Assembly: GCA_017501345.1 (NCBI GenBank)
Contig: JAFVXC010000032.1
Location: forward strand, 1-64,000
From: Clostridia bacterium
Lineage (GTDB): Bacteria; Bacillota_A; Clostridia; Oscillospirales; CAG-272
Direction: 5' to 3'
DNA: 64,000 bases
Position 1 is the stretch's first letter. Every line of letters begins with the position of its first letter. The notes beneath the pieces are model-generated. The model saw only the letters and a program-made list of their open reading frames with translations. It made no database searches and was not told the DNA's origin. Below, piece by piece: positions 7,623-16,335 of the stretch. Both the position numbers and the translations under genes were made by a program.

Positions 7623-8630
7623 ATGAAAAGTAAGAAAATCGTATTCACCGCACCGCACAAGGCCGAGCTTCTTGAGGTTGACGTTCGCGCGCTCAAGGAT
7701 AACGAGGTCCTGACCGAAATGGAATATACCGTGATCAGCGGCGGAACCGAGCGCGCGAACATTATGGCTATGCCGAACGCCGGAGGAAACAAATTTCCGA
7801 AGTCCCTCGGTTACTGCGGCGTTGGTCGTGTGATCGAGATCGGCTCTGCAGTAAAGAGCGTAGCAGTCGGCGACCGCGTGCTTGTTTATCACGGAAAGCA
7901 TATGAAATATAACATCCGTCCCGAAGCAGACGTAACGAAGGTCGAAAACGACGAGATCGACTCGCTCGATGCGGCGTTTGTCATTATCGCGACGATGGGC
8001 CTCGGCGGTGTAAGAAAGCTCGAGGTCGAGGTCGGAGAAAGCGCAATGGTTATGGGCCTCGGTCTGCTTGGCACGTTCGCGCTTCAATTCCTGCGCATCA
8101 GCGGCGCGTGCCCCCTCATTGCCGCCGATCTGAATCCTGCCCGCCGCGAGCTTGCGCTGAAGCTCGGTGCGGACTATGCCTTTGATCCATCCGCCCCCGA
8201 TTTTGTCGAGCAGGTAAAGAAGGTCACGAAGGGCAAGGGTGTACGCGCAACGGTAGAGGTCACGGGTGTTTCCGCTGCGATGAAGCAGGCGCTCGAATGC
8301 GCTTCCTGGATGGGACGTATCTCTCTTCTCGGTTGCACGCGTATTTCAGACACAGCGGTAGATTATTACCAGCAGGTACACCGCCCCGGCGTCAAGCTGA
8401 TCGGTGCTCATAACCTCGTTCGTCCGAAGGTCGAGTCCTATCCGCATCACTGGACACATCAGGACGACTGCAAGGCTACCCTTGATCTGCTCGCCGCAGG
8501 ACGAATTCAGGTTAGTCCTATCGTATCGCGCGTCGTATCCCCCGAGGATGCCCCCGAAGTCTACAATCAGCTTTGCGACGATCCCCTCTTCCCGATGGGA
8601 ACAGTGTTTGATTGGAAGACGATAGAGTAA
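7623..8630 (+). CDS. MDR-family (zinc alcohol dehydrogenase-like) oxidoreductase
   Basis: 335 residues, medium-chain dehydrogenase/reductase fold: GroES-like N-terminal domain with YTVISGGTERANIM and LGYCGVGRVIEIGSAV, then a Rossmann domain with VMGLGLLGTFALQ. The SGGTE motif is typical of the branch often called zinc-binding alcohol dehydrogenases that lack the structural four-cysteine zinc loop; none is present here. It probably oxidises or reduces a polyol intermediate with NAD(P). It starts four bases after the AroD-like gene, so they are co-translated. Confidence 0.82.
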   Translation: MKSKKIVFTAPHKAELLEVDVRALKDNEVLTEMEYTVISGGTERANIMAMPNAGGNKFPKSLGYCGVGRVIEIGSAVKSVAVGDRVLVYHGKHMKYNIRPEADVTKVENDEIDSLDAAFVIIATMGLGGVRKLEVEVGESAMVMGLGLLGTFALQFLRISGACPLIAADLNPARRELALKLGADYAFDPSAPDFVEQVKKVTKGKGVRATVEVTGVSAAMKQALECASWMGRISLLGCTRISDTAVDYYQQVHRPGVKLIGAHNLVRPKVESYPHHWTHQDDCKATLDLLAAGRIQVSPIVSRVVSPEDAPEVYNQLCDDPLFPMGTVFDWKTIE

Positions 8631-8679
8631 AGCAAAAAGCAATCATTTCCATCACAAAAACGATAAAAGGAGAATCCAA

Positions 8680-9741
8680 ATGAAACTGGAAAGCACGGAA
8701 GCTCTGCTGCAAAAAATGCTTGAGCAGCGGACGTTTGACACCTACGCCCTTCTCGTTCACTGTAAGGGTGAGGAAAAGCTCTTTTTCTCAGAAAACGCAA
8801 ACGGATATACCTACTTCGATGTTGCGAGTATGGGAAAGGTTCTCGTTGCCTCTACACTCGTCCTGCAGGCGATCGGGAAAGGGCTCCTCTCTCTTGACGA
8901 CACGATCGACAAATTTTTTGATGCAGGAGACGAGATCAAGAATAGAATCACCGTAAAACAGATGCTGACACACACGTCTGGGATCCAGCGAAAGCCTCTC
9001 TCCGAGGAAGCAGTGGCGGCGGGACGTGATGGGATCGCTGCAAAAATCCTCTCCTATCCCCTTCTGTTCACCCCGGGAACGAATTGCAAATATTCTTGCA
9101 ACGCATTCATTCTCCTCGGTTTGATCCTTGAAAAAATCTACGGGAAAACGCTGGAGGAGATCTATACAGAGAACCTTGCACGTCCGCTTGGATTTGAACG
9201 CACCTCGTTTGAGATCGCACTTGACGAACCGAACGCCGCGCTTTGCTACCGCTGGAAGGACACGCCGAAGCAGCGCTACGACAGCGATCGTGTTCTGATG
9301 ATGGGAAAGCCCGCAGGAAGCGGAGGACAGCAGTCTTGTCTCTTTGACATTCAGAAATTCATCAAAGCCATTCTAAAAAAGAGCGATATTCTCTATCCCG
9401 AGGAGCTGTTCTCGGCAGCAGAAACGAATTACACATCTGAATATTCCGAAAGCCGAGGGCTCGGATATGTCTACGTTGACAAAAAATGCGAGAACACAGG
9501 AGATCTATTCCCTGACGGCAGTTTCGGTCACGCAGGCTCTACGGGTCAGTGCTTCTACATAAACCGCGAGGAGGATCTCTACGTCATCCTGCTTACCAAT
9601 GCCTGCCGCTGTTCGTATATCAACTTTAATTTTGAAAAAAAGGACTGGTGCACGATCTACGCTCCCGTGATCAAAATGCGTAGCGACATCCACAACGCGA
9701 TCCGCGCAGACCTTTGTGCGGAGGGACTACTTCATATTTAA
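8680..9741 (+). CDS. Serine hydrolase of the class C beta-lactamase / penicillin-binding fold
   Basis: 353 residues. Catalytic motifs are in order: S50-x-x-K53 (VASMGK), Y138-x-N141 (KYSCN), and HAGSTG near residue 285 replacing KTG. This family includes esterases, amidases and D-aminopeptidases as well as beta-lactamases. No signal peptide is seen, so it acts in the cytoplasm and is unlikely to be a resistance enzyme. In this cluster an esterase or amidase role on the imported compound is the reasonable inference. It has AGGAG eight bases before the ATG. Confidence 0.82.
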   Translation: MKLESTEALLQKMLEQRTFDTYALLVHCKGEEKLFFSENANGYTYFDVASMGKVLVASTLVLQAIGKGLLSLDDTIDKFFDAGDEIKNRITVKQMLTHTSGIQRKPLSEEAVAAGRDGIAAKILSYPLLFTPGTNCKYSCNAFILLGLILEKIYGKTLEEIYTENLARPLGFERTSFEIALDEPNAALCYRWKDTPKQRYDSDRVLMMGKPAGSGGQQSCLFDIQKFIKAILKKSDILYPEELFSAAETNYTSEYSESRGLGYVYVDKKCENTGDLFPDGSFGHAGSTGQCFYINREEDLYVILLTNACRCSYINFNFEKKDWCTIYAPVIKMRSDIHNAIRADLCAEGLLHI

Positions 9742-9753
9742 GGAGATAATCGT

Positions 9754-10767
9754 ATGGAAAAAATCAAGATCGGTCAGATCGGCATCGGTCACAATCACGG
9801 ACACGCCAAAATGAAGGCGTTTCGGAAATTCCCCGAGCTATTTGACGTGATCGGATATGCCGAGGAAAACGAACGCTGGGTTGAAAAGCGCGGAGCGATG
9901 AAGGGCTACACAGGGCTTCCCCGTCTTTCGGTCGAGGAGATCATTGAGCAGTCCGACGCAGTCGTGATCGAAAGCGACGTCTGGGATCTGACGAAATACG
10001 CAAAAATGTGCGTAGATGCGGGCAAGCATATTCATATGGATAAGCCCGCGAGCGGCACACTTGAGGAATACAAATACGTGCTCGATACGGCGAAGGCAAA
10101 AAATCTTGTCGTTCAGCTCGGATATATGTACCGCTACAATCCCGCAGTGCTCAAGACCTTTGAGCATTTGAGGAACGGGGATCTCGGTGAGATCTATTCG
10201 ATCAACGCAGAGATGAGCACCTTCCACGCGCCGAAATACAAGCAGTGGCTGACGAATTTCGGCGGCGGCATTATGTATATTCTCGGAAGCCATTTCGTCG
10301 ATCTCATCGTTTATCTCTTGGGAGAGCCGAAAAAGGTCGTTTCGTTCCTGAAGCATACGGGACTTGACGGCATCGACTTCGAGGACAACAATCTCGCCGT
10401 GCTCGAATATGACAAGGCGCTTGCACGCATCTACGTTTCCTCGGTCGAGGTCAACGGATACGGCAGACGTCAGCTCGTGGTTTCGGGAAGCAAGGGAACG
10501 GTCAATATCTGCCCGATCGAGAATCCCACGGTTATGACCTACGCAGACACCGCGATGGGAGCAAATCCATACTCCGATACGAAGACAACGATCCCGTTTG
10601 ATCTGAACGCTTCAAACGATCGTTACGACGTCGTAGTGCAGGATTTTTACGCTTACATACAAGGTACGAAGCAGAATCCCTTCACTTACGAGCACGATTA
10701 TCTCGTACAGAAGGTCCTGTCGGAGATCGTCGGTGGGATCAGATTCCATTCGAAAAACATTGAATAA
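9754..10767 (+). CDS. Gfo/Idh/MocA-family oxidoreductase
   Basis: 337 residues. Starts with a dinucleotide-binding segment KIKIGQIGIGHNHGHAKMKAF, has the family D-K-P-x-S motif (HMDKPASG) near residue 95 supplying the catalytic lysine, then the alpha/beta C-terminal domain with GGGIMYILGSHFVDLIVYLLG, where the histidine is the usual catalytic partner. These enzymes use NAD(P) on sugars, inositols and related polyols. Position between hydrolase and amidohydrolase genes supports a cyclic polyol or sugar substrate. AAGGAG lies 10 bases upstream of the ATG, right after the stop of the hydrolase gene. Confidence 0.88.
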   Translation: MEKIKIGQIGIGHNHGHAKMKAFRKFPELFDVIGYAEENERWVEKRGAMKGYTGLPRLSVEEIIEQSDAVVIESDVWDLTKYAKMCVDAGKHIHMDKPASGTLEEYKYVLDTAKAKNLVVQLGYMYRYNPAVLKTFEHLRNGDLGEIYSINAEMSTFHAPKYKQWLTNFGGGIMYILGSHFVDLIVYLLGEPKKVVSFLKHTGLDGIDFEDNNLAVLEYDKALARIYVSSVEVNGYGRRQLVVSGSKGTVNICPIENPTVMTYADTAMGANPYSDTKTTIPFDLNASNDRYDVVVQDFYAYIQGTKQNPFTYEHDYLVQKVLSEIVGGIRFHSKNIE

Positions 10768-10794
10768 CCTCGTCCTTGCAGAGAGAAAGGGGAG

Positions 10795-12177
10795 ATGATC
10801 GTGACTTCCAAATGGTCTACCGATATTTCAGAAAAAATGCAAGCATACAGAACTATGATGTTCGAAGCGGAGCGTTACATCTATGCGCATCCTCAGACCG
10901 GCTTTAAGGAATGGGACGCCCACAACTATCTCAAGAATGAATTCGAAAAAATGGGCTTCACGCTTACGGAAGCCGGAAACATTCCGGGCTTCTACTTTGA
11001 CATTGACACGGGAAAAGACGGTCCTACCGTCGCAGTTCTCGGTGAGCTCGATGCACTCCTCGTTCCGAGTGAGGACCCCGAAGCGGAGGACGATGTCTGC
11101 GCGAAGCACGCGTGTGGACACAACTGTCAGGTCTCTGCGCTTCTCGGTGTTGCGGGCGTTCTGCGGAATCCGGAAATTCTGTCAAGACTTTGCGGTAAAA
11201 TCCGTATCGTCGCAGTTCCCGCAGAGGAGCCGACCGAGCTCAGTGAGCGTGCCGCGCGACGCGATCGGGGCGAGATCCGTTTCCTTTCGGGGAAAAGCGA
11301 ATTTGTTCGGCGGGGATATTTCAACGGTGTCGATATCGCTGTAATGGTCCATACCGCACACGGAGACAAGTCTAAGTTCCGATTCAGAAAAGGCGGTACC
11401 AGCGGAGTTATTGCCAAGCGCGTGACCTATTACGGCAGTAAGGGCGTCGGCGGTTCCGCACCCACGAACGGTGTAAACGCACTTTATGCGGCACAGACTG
11501 CCCTTAACTCTATCAACGCCCTCAGGGAGGTCTTCCCTTCGAGTCAAAACGTACGAAATCAGTTGATCATTTCAAGAGGCGGCGACACCGTTCAGCATAT
11601 GCCATGGAACGTCGTTATTGAATCCAACGTGCGCGCCAACAGCTACACGGCAATGAAATCGGCAAACGAAAAGATCAATCGTGCTTATACTGCGGCGGCG
11701 GTCGCCTTTGGTGCTCGCGTGGAGATCGATGACCTTGATGTCTATTTTCCGGAAAGAGACTACGATAACAATCCTACTCTCGTAGAGCTCGGGGCAGCGA
11801 TCGCACGAGAGATTTGCGGTGAAGACGGTATTGAGTTCCCTACAGGAACTGGATCGGGCGGCTCGGATATGGGTAATCTCGCCGCTGTCATTCCGTGCCT
11901 CCAGGCTTCCTCCAGCGGAGCCGGCGGAAAGACCCATGGTGCAAGCTACTACATCAAGTATCCCGAGTTTGCCGTATTTAATCCCTCCGTTTTGCAAACC
12001 GCCCTCGTATGCACACTTCTTGAAGGATCTGCAGAAAAAGCTCTTGAGGTCATTTCAGATCACAAGGCGCTCTTTTCCTCCTTCGAGGAATACTGCAGAG
12101 AAATGGATAAGATGTGCCGTACCAAGGGCACCGTCGAATATAGTGAAGATGGGAAAGCCGTTCTTTCATGGACGTAA
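10795..12177 (+). CDS. M20-family amidohydrolase (AbgB/aminoacylase-like)
   Basis: 460 residues. M20 metallopeptidase pattern: VLGELDALLVP, then HACGHNCQ and VPAEEP as metal-binding and catalytic elements, an inserted dimerisation domain around 215-330, and a C-terminal GGKTHGASYY zinc ligand region. It resembles aminoacylase and p-aminobenzoyl-glutamate hydrolase subunits (AbgB), which cleave N-acyl or N-aryl amino acids. No signal peptide. In this cluster it probably releases an amino acid or amine from the imported compound. It overlaps nothing and has AAAGGGGAG upstream of the ATG. Confidence 0.85.
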   Translation: MIVTSKWSTDISEKMQAYRTMMFEAERYIYAHPQTGFKEWDAHNYLKNEFEKMGFTLTEAGNIPGFYFDIDTGKDGPTVAVLGELDALLVPSEDPEAEDDVCAKHACGHNCQVSALLGVAGVLRNPEILSRLCGKIRIVAVPAEEPTELSERAARRDRGEIRFLSGKSEFVRRGYFNGVDIAVMVHTAHGDKSKFRFRKGGTSGVIAKRVTYYGSKGVGGSAPTNGVNALYAAQTALNSINALREVFPSSQNVRNQLIISRGGDTVQHMPWNVVIESNVRANSYTAMKSANEKINRAYTAAAVAFGARVEIDDLDVYFPERDYDNNPTLVELGAAIAREICGEDGIEFPTGTGSGGSDMGNLAAVIPCLQASSSGAGGKTHGASYYIKYPEFAVFNPSVLQTALVCTLLEGSAEKALEVISDHKALFSSFEEYCREMDKMCRTKGTVEYSEDGKAVLSWT

Positions 12178-12209
12178 TGGCATTCAAACAACAAAGCAAG
12201 GAGATTCCA

Positions 12210-13283
12210 ATGGGAAAAATATTGATTAAAAACGGCCGTGTTTGGGACGGAGAGCGTTTTTTATACGCCGACGTCTTAACGGACGGCGCGGTCATCGAAA
12301 AGATCGAGCCGCATATCGAATGCGACGACCCTACGGCATACGTCTTCGACGCCGCAGGCAAGATCGTCTCAGCAGGGCTCGTCGATATTCACGTACATCT
12401 TCAGGTAGCATCGACCGACAAATTCGGCATTTCTGCCGATCTTTCCACTATTCCCTTCGGTGTGACTGCCGCAGTGGACGCAGGACGGACGCGCGGTGAA
12501 CGCGCGATCCTCGACTCCTTTACGGTGAAGAACGTCCTGCTCGTCACTGCGCACATTCGCGACAACGCAGCACAGCTCGGGAAAGTCGAGGAGGCGCTCG
12601 CGCGCTTCGGGGACAAGGTCGTCGGTCTGAAGGTTTACTTCGACACGACGCAGTCAAGCGTGACGGATACCACCCCCCTCAGAGAGATCTGCGACTTCGC
12701 ACACAGAAGAGGGCTTCGCGTGATGGTACACTGCTCCAATTCCCCCACCCCGATGGCAGAGATTCTCGAGACCCTCGGTAAGGGCGATATTCTGACCCAC
12801 ACCTATCACGGCGGCGTAAACAACGCATCGGAGGACGGCTTTGCCTGCATCAAAGCGGCCAAAGAACGAGGTGTCGTGATCGATGCCGGCTTCGCAGGAC
12901 GCACGCACACCGACTTCGAGGTTTTTCGTCAGGCGATCGAGGCAGGCGCACAGCCCGACACGCTCAGCACCGATATCACCCGCTTCAGCGCTTACACGCG
13001 CGGCGGTCGCTACGGGCTCACGATGTGTATGAGCTATTCAAGGCACCTCGGGATGACCGAGGAGGACATTCTCCGCGGTGTCACATCCTCGGCTGCAAAA
13101 GCGGTCGGTAAGGAAGGAGAATGGGGCTGCCTCAAGGTTGGCGGCCAGGCGGACATCGCCGTCCTCGACTACACGGACGAGGGATTCTCCACGACAGACA
13201 AAACAGGAAATCATATCGAAAGTGATAAAGGTTACCGTTGCGTGCTGACGGTTCTGGACGGGCAGGTCGTTTTCAGAGATTAA
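12210..13283 (+). CDS. Dihydroorotase-like amidohydrolase / deacetylase
   Basis: 357 residues of the amidohydrolase superfamily. Metal-site motifs are visible: VDIHVHLQ (two histidines on strand 1), VGLKVYF with the lysine expected to be carbamylated, VMVHCSN and LTHTYHGG histidines, and LSTDI aspartate on the last strand. The order and spacing fit the EF_0837-type amidohydrolase/deacetylase family. The start is the ATG at 12210 with AAGGAG upstream; an earlier in-frame ATG at 12168 overlaps the preceding gene and lacks a site. It adds a second C-N hydrolase to the cluster, suggesting the substrate carries more than one amide or N-acyl bond. Confidence 0.8.
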   Translation: MGKILIKNGRVWDGERFLYADVLTDGAVIEKIEPHIECDDPTAYVFDAAGKIVSAGLVDIHVHLQVASTDKFGISADLSTIPFGVTAAVDAGRTRGERAILDSFTVKNVLLVTAHIRDNAAQLGKVEEALARFGDKVVGLKVYFDTTQSSVTDTTPLREICDFAHRRGLRVMVHCSNSPTPMAEILETLGKGDILTHTYHGGVNNASEDGFACIKAAKERGVVIDAGFAGRTHTDFEVFRQAIEAGAQPDTLSTDITRFSAYTRGGRYGLTMCMSYSRHLGMTEEDILRGVTSSAAKAVGKEGEWGCLKVGGQADIAVLDYTDEGFSTTDKTGNHIESDKGYRCVLTVLDGQVVFRD

Positions 13284-13311
13284 AAACCAAACATTCAAAA
13301 GGAGAAAAATT

Positions 13312-14088
13312 ATGAAAAAGGTTGCATTTATCACGGGCGCAGGTGGGTATATCGGAAGTGAGACCGCGCGCACGCTTGCTAAAAACGGTGTCGCGATCGC
13401 CGTTTGCGACATCAACGAGGAAACGGTCAAGGCGACTGTTGAAAGCATCGAAGCCCTTGGCGGAGAGGCATTCGGACGTGTTCTTGACGTGACCGATCCC
13501 GCGGACGTTGATGCGGCAGTAGCCGAAACGGTCGAGAAATTCGGTCGGCTCGATATTATGGTACACGTTGCAGGCGGAAGCGCACGAATTGCAGGACCCG
13601 GCACAAAGTACCATCGCCTTGTCGACAAGGAGGATTACGTCATCGATCGCGTTCTGAAGATCAATCTTTACGGAGCCATTTACGCAAGCCGTGCGGCAGC
13701 AAGAGTTATGGTCAAGCAGGGCGAGGGAGGAAAGATCATCAACTTCTCTTCCATCGTCGGGCTCAACGGTGCCGCAAAGTCGACCGAATACGCCGCGGCA
13801 AAGGGCGGTGTCATTGCCTTTACAAAGGCGCTTGCAAAGGAGCTCGGTCCTTATAAGATCAACGTCAACTCGGTCGCTCCCGGTGTCGTTTGCCGTCCCG
13901 ATGTCGACATTACCACCGAAAAGGGTCAAAAGTATGCCTACGGTACGAATTTCCTCGGAGAAAAATGCACTGCCGAGGACATTGCAAACGTCGTAGAATT
14001 CCTTGCTTCGGATAAGTCGAATTTCGTCACGGGGCAGATATACGTTTGCGACGGCGGCAGATCACTTGCTCTCAAAGGAACCGACTAA
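13312..14088 (+). CDS. Short-chain dehydrogenase/reductase (SDR)
   Basis: 258 residues, classical SDR: TGAGGYIG cofactor loop (9-16), CDIN after strand 2, VAGG, catalytic S147, Y160 and K164 (SSIVG...EYAAAK), and the C-terminal VTGQIYVCDGGRS. The acidic residue after strand 2 favours NAD over NADP. Probably oxidises a hydroxyl of the pathway intermediate. AAGGAG precedes the ATG by eight bases. Confidence 0.9.
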   Translation: MKKVAFITGAGGYIGSETARTLAKNGVAIAVCDINEETVKATVESIEALGGEAFGRVLDVTDPADVDAAVAETVEKFGRLDIMVHVAGGSARIAGPGTKYHRLVDKEDYVIDRVLKINLYGAIYASRAAARVMVKQGEGGKIINFSSIVGLNGAAKSTEYAAAKGGVIAFTKALAKELGPYKINVNSVAPGVVCRPDVDITTEKGQKYAYGTNFLGEKCTAEDIANVVEFLASDKSNFVTGQIYVCDGGRSLALKGTD

Positions 14089-14129
14089 AAAACAGCAATT
14101 ATAAACAAATTATTTTTGAGGTGACACAA

Positions 14130-15110
14130 ATGAAAGCAATGCTTGTAAACGAAAACAGAGATCTCGTTTGGTCGGACGTTGCCGATCCTATAATCAAGGA
14201 TGATGAGGTCCTGGTCAAAATTCACGCGGCGGCACTCAACCGCGCAGACCTGCTCCAAAGGCAGGGCAAATACCCCTCCCCCGCAGGCTGTCCCGAGTGG
14301 ATGGGCCTAGAAATTGCGGGCGTAATTGAAAAGGTCGGTCCCAACGCCGAGGGCTGGAAGGTCGGCGACCGCGTTTGCGCCCTGCTCGGTGGCGGCGGAT
14401 ACGCCGAATACGTGGCGGTCAAGTACGATATGCTGATGCCGATCCCGAAGGGACTTTCGATGGTCGAGGCGGCGGCTCTCCCCGAGGCGTACGCAACGTC
14501 CTACCTCAACCTGTTTATAGAAGGACACCTCGAAGCGGGACAGACCGCATTTATCCCCGCGGGGGCAAGCGGACTTGCTTCGGTCGCCATCCCGATGGCA
14601 AAGGCGTTCGGCGCAAAGGTCATTACCTCGGTGCTCTCGGATGAGATCGCCGAAAAGATTAAGCCCCTCGGTGCGGACGTTGTCATCAATTCCACGACAC
14701 AGTGCGTGGAGGAGATCCTCGCAAAGGAGGAGGCAAACGGTACGCCCGTAAACGTATCGATGGACTGCCTCTCGGGCGAAACGCTCGGCAAGAGCCTTCC
14801 CTATATGGCGAGAGGCGGCTACTGGATCGTTATTTCCACACTTGCGGGAATCGAGACCACCGTTCAGCTTCGTCCCCTTCTGACCAAAGGCCTGCATCTC
14901 GTCGGCAGTATGCTCCGTAACCGCACACCCGCATTCAAGGCATACATTCTCTCCGAGCTCGTAAAGAACGTATGGCCGAAGCTCGAGGACGGCACGATCA
15001 AGCCGTCTATTTATCGTGTTCTGCCCATCCGTGAGGCAGAGGCGGCACACGCGATCCTCGAGCGTGGCGAAAACGTCGGAAAGGTCGTTTTGAGCGTTTG
15101 CAATGAGTAA
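14130..15110 (+). CDS. NAD(P)H:quinone oxidoreductase-like MDR enzyme (PIG3 branch)
   Basis: 326 residues. MKAMLVNENRDLVWSDV, AALNRADLLQRQGKYPSP, GLEIAGVIEKVG and IPAGASGLASVAIPMAKAFGAKV are the PIG3/quinone-reductase signature, with no zinc-binding residues. Usual substrates are quinones or enones with NADPH, so it may reduce a double bond made by the dehydratase. The ATG at 14130 has GAGGTGA upstream; a longer frame upstream overlaps the SDR gene and is not preferred. Its 3' end overlaps the transporter gene by eight bases. Confidence 0.85.
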   Translation: MKAMLVNENRDLVWSDVADPIIKDDEVLVKIHAAALNRADLLQRQGKYPSPAGCPEWMGLEIAGVIEKVGPNAEGWKVGDRVCALLGGGGYAEYVAVKYDMLMPIPKGLSMVEAAALPEAYATSYLNLFIEGHLEAGQTAFIPAGASGLASVAIPMAKAFGAKVITSVLSDEIAEKIKPLGADVVINSTTQCVEEILAKEEANGTPVNVSMDCLSGETLGKSLPYMARGGYWIVISTLAGIETTVQLRPLLTKGLHLVGSMLRNRTPAFKAYILSELVKNVWPKLEDGTIKPSIYRVLPIREAEAAHAILERGENVGKVVLSVCNE

Positions 15111-15996
15111 GAATATAACCATTTGGCTCGCGCTTCTGACGATGCTTCTGTGGGGCTCGCTTTTCCCTATGGTAAAGCTCGGCTTCTCTGCGTATGAAGT
15201 CGAAGGCACTGCCGATATTCTGTTATTTGCGGGAATCCGTTTTGTCATCTGCGGTGGTATCATCTGCATTTTTTCTCTCTTCAGAAACAGAAAGTCCTTC
15301 TGCCCCGTCAAGGGCTCGATCCTTCCGATCCTTTTGTCGGGCGTGTTTGCAATCGTTTTGCATTACGGCTTTACATATCTCGGACTTGAACTGACCGCCA
15401 GCTCCAAAACCGCCCTTATCAAACAGATCGGCGCACTCTTTTACGTCTGCTTTTCCTTCCTCTTTGTGAAGGAGGATAAGCCAACCGTCAAAAAGACCGT
15501 CGCAGCCCTTGTGGGTTTTCTCGGGATCATCGCGCTGAATATCAGTTCAAGCGGCTTCACCTTTGCCGTCGGAGATCTCTTGATCCTCGGTGCCTCCTTC
15601 TGTACCGTCTTTTCAAACGTCATCAGCAAAAAGGTGTTTGAAAAGGTATCTCCGATCACATCCACGGGCGTGTCTCAGCTTTTCGGCGGCATCGTTTTGC
15701 TTGTCGTCGGTCTTTTAATGGGCGGAAACGTCCGCTTTGCTCTGAGCCAAGACCTTTGGATTATGGCGTATATCTGCGCGGCATCGGTCGTCAGCTACTG
15801 CATCTGGTTCGGAATCGTAAAGAACGGAGAGCTATCAAAGCTGTTCATCATCAAATTTGCGGAGCCGATCTTTGCTTGCATCTTTGGTTGGATCATACTG
15901 GGCGAGAACATCCTCAAGATCCAGTATCTGATTGCATTCCTGCTCATCAGCGGAAGCATCTGGCTCTCAAACGCAAAGCTGAAAAAGAAGGCTTAA
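15103..15996 (+). CDS. EamA-family (drug/metabolite superfamily) transporter
   Basis: 297 residues, ten predicted membrane helices in two repeated EamA halves (for example LALLTMLLWGSLFPMVKLGF at the start and PIFACIFGWIILGENI in the second repeat). DMT proteins move metabolites, amino acids or sugars across the cytoplasmic membrane. Its start overlaps the end of the MDR gene by eight bases, so it is translated with the cluster and probably moves the cluster's substrate or product. It is the only transporter of the cluster. Confidence 0.88.
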   Translation: MSKNITIWLALLTMLLWGSLFPMVKLGFSAYEVEGTADILLFAGIRFVICGGIICIFSLFRNRKSFCPVKGSILPILLSGVFAIVLHYGFTYLGLELTASSKTALIKQIGALFYVCFSFLFVKEDKPTVKKTVAALVGFLGIIALNISSSGFTFAVGDLLILGASFCTVFSNVISKKVFEKVSPITSTGVSQLFGGIVLLVVGLLMGGNVRFALSQDLWIMAYICAASVVSYCIWFGIVKNGELSKLFIIKFAEPIFACIFGWIILGENILKIQYLIAFLLISGSIWLSNAKLKKKA

Positions 15997-16025
15997 TGCG
16001 ATGTATTGATAGCCGATCAAGTAAA

Positions 16026-16058
16026 CGGGCTTGCTTCACACTTGTTTGGGCAAGCCCG
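16026..16058. terminator. Inverted repeat after the catabolic cluster, possible terminator
   Basis: CGGGCTTGC (16026-16034) pairs perfectly with GCAAGCCCG (16050-16058), 30 bases after the EamA stop. On the plus strand it is followed by a run of A rather than T, so it is not a canonical intrinsic terminator. Confidence 0.35.
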
Positions 16059-16101
16059 AAAAAAATTGCCTGATTTCATACACAAAAAAACGAAAAACCT
16101 C

Positions 16102-16130
16102 TTGACAAAAGCGGTGTTAAGAGGTATAAT
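16102..16130 (+). promoter_or_regulatory. Consensus sigma-A promoter of the cation ATPase gene
   Basis: TTGACA (16102-16107), 17-base spacer, TATAAT (16125-16130), both perfect. An inverted repeat CCTCTT...AAGAGG spans the -35 box to just before the -10 (16099-16123) and could be a repressor site. Confidence 0.88.
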
Positions 16131-16135
16131 AATTC

Positions 16136-16230
16136 TAAATAAGGGAGTAATCAACGCCTGTCGTAATAAAGTCAACAGCGTGATGCGATCGTCGCACCTG
16201 GCTTTATTTGAAATGATGAGACTTATCTGT
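16136..16230 (+). promoter_or_regulatory. yybP-ykoY manganese riboswitch aptamer
   Basis: Matches the conserved yybP-ykoY pattern: GGGAGTA near the 5' end, AAAGTCAACA, a small hairpin TGCGA/TCGCA, ACCTGGCTTTA pairing back with TAAAGTC, and the 3' GATGAGACTTAT. ATAAG (16139-16143) pairs with CTTAT (16222-16226) as P1. This class binds Mn2+ and typically controls Mn exporters and P-type ATPases. The downstream ATPase gene fits exactly. The 3' strand of P1 overlaps the 5' strand of the following terminator, so ligand binding should favour read-through. Confidence 0.88.
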
Positions 16231-16265
16231 ACTTAGTGGGAACAGGTTGGTCTCTTTTGTTTTTT
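16218..16265 (+). terminator. Riboswitch-controlled terminator
   Basis: GAGAC (16218-16222) plus TCTGT pairs with ACAGG plus GTCTC (16250-16254), followed by TTTTGTTTTTT. It shares GAGACTTAT with the aptamer P1, so the two folds exclude each other. Confidence 0.75.
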
Positions 16266-16335
16266 ACGGCAAAAGATCACGCCTCCCCGATCACCTGCAC
16301 TGCTCTTTGCAGGATAATACGAAAAGGAGAACAGT

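Noticed and set aside
8680..9741. Beta-lactamase resistance gene
   Set aside because: It has S-x-x-K and Y-x-N but no signal peptide, has HAG instead of KTG, and sits inside a catabolic operon, so esterase or amidase is more likely.
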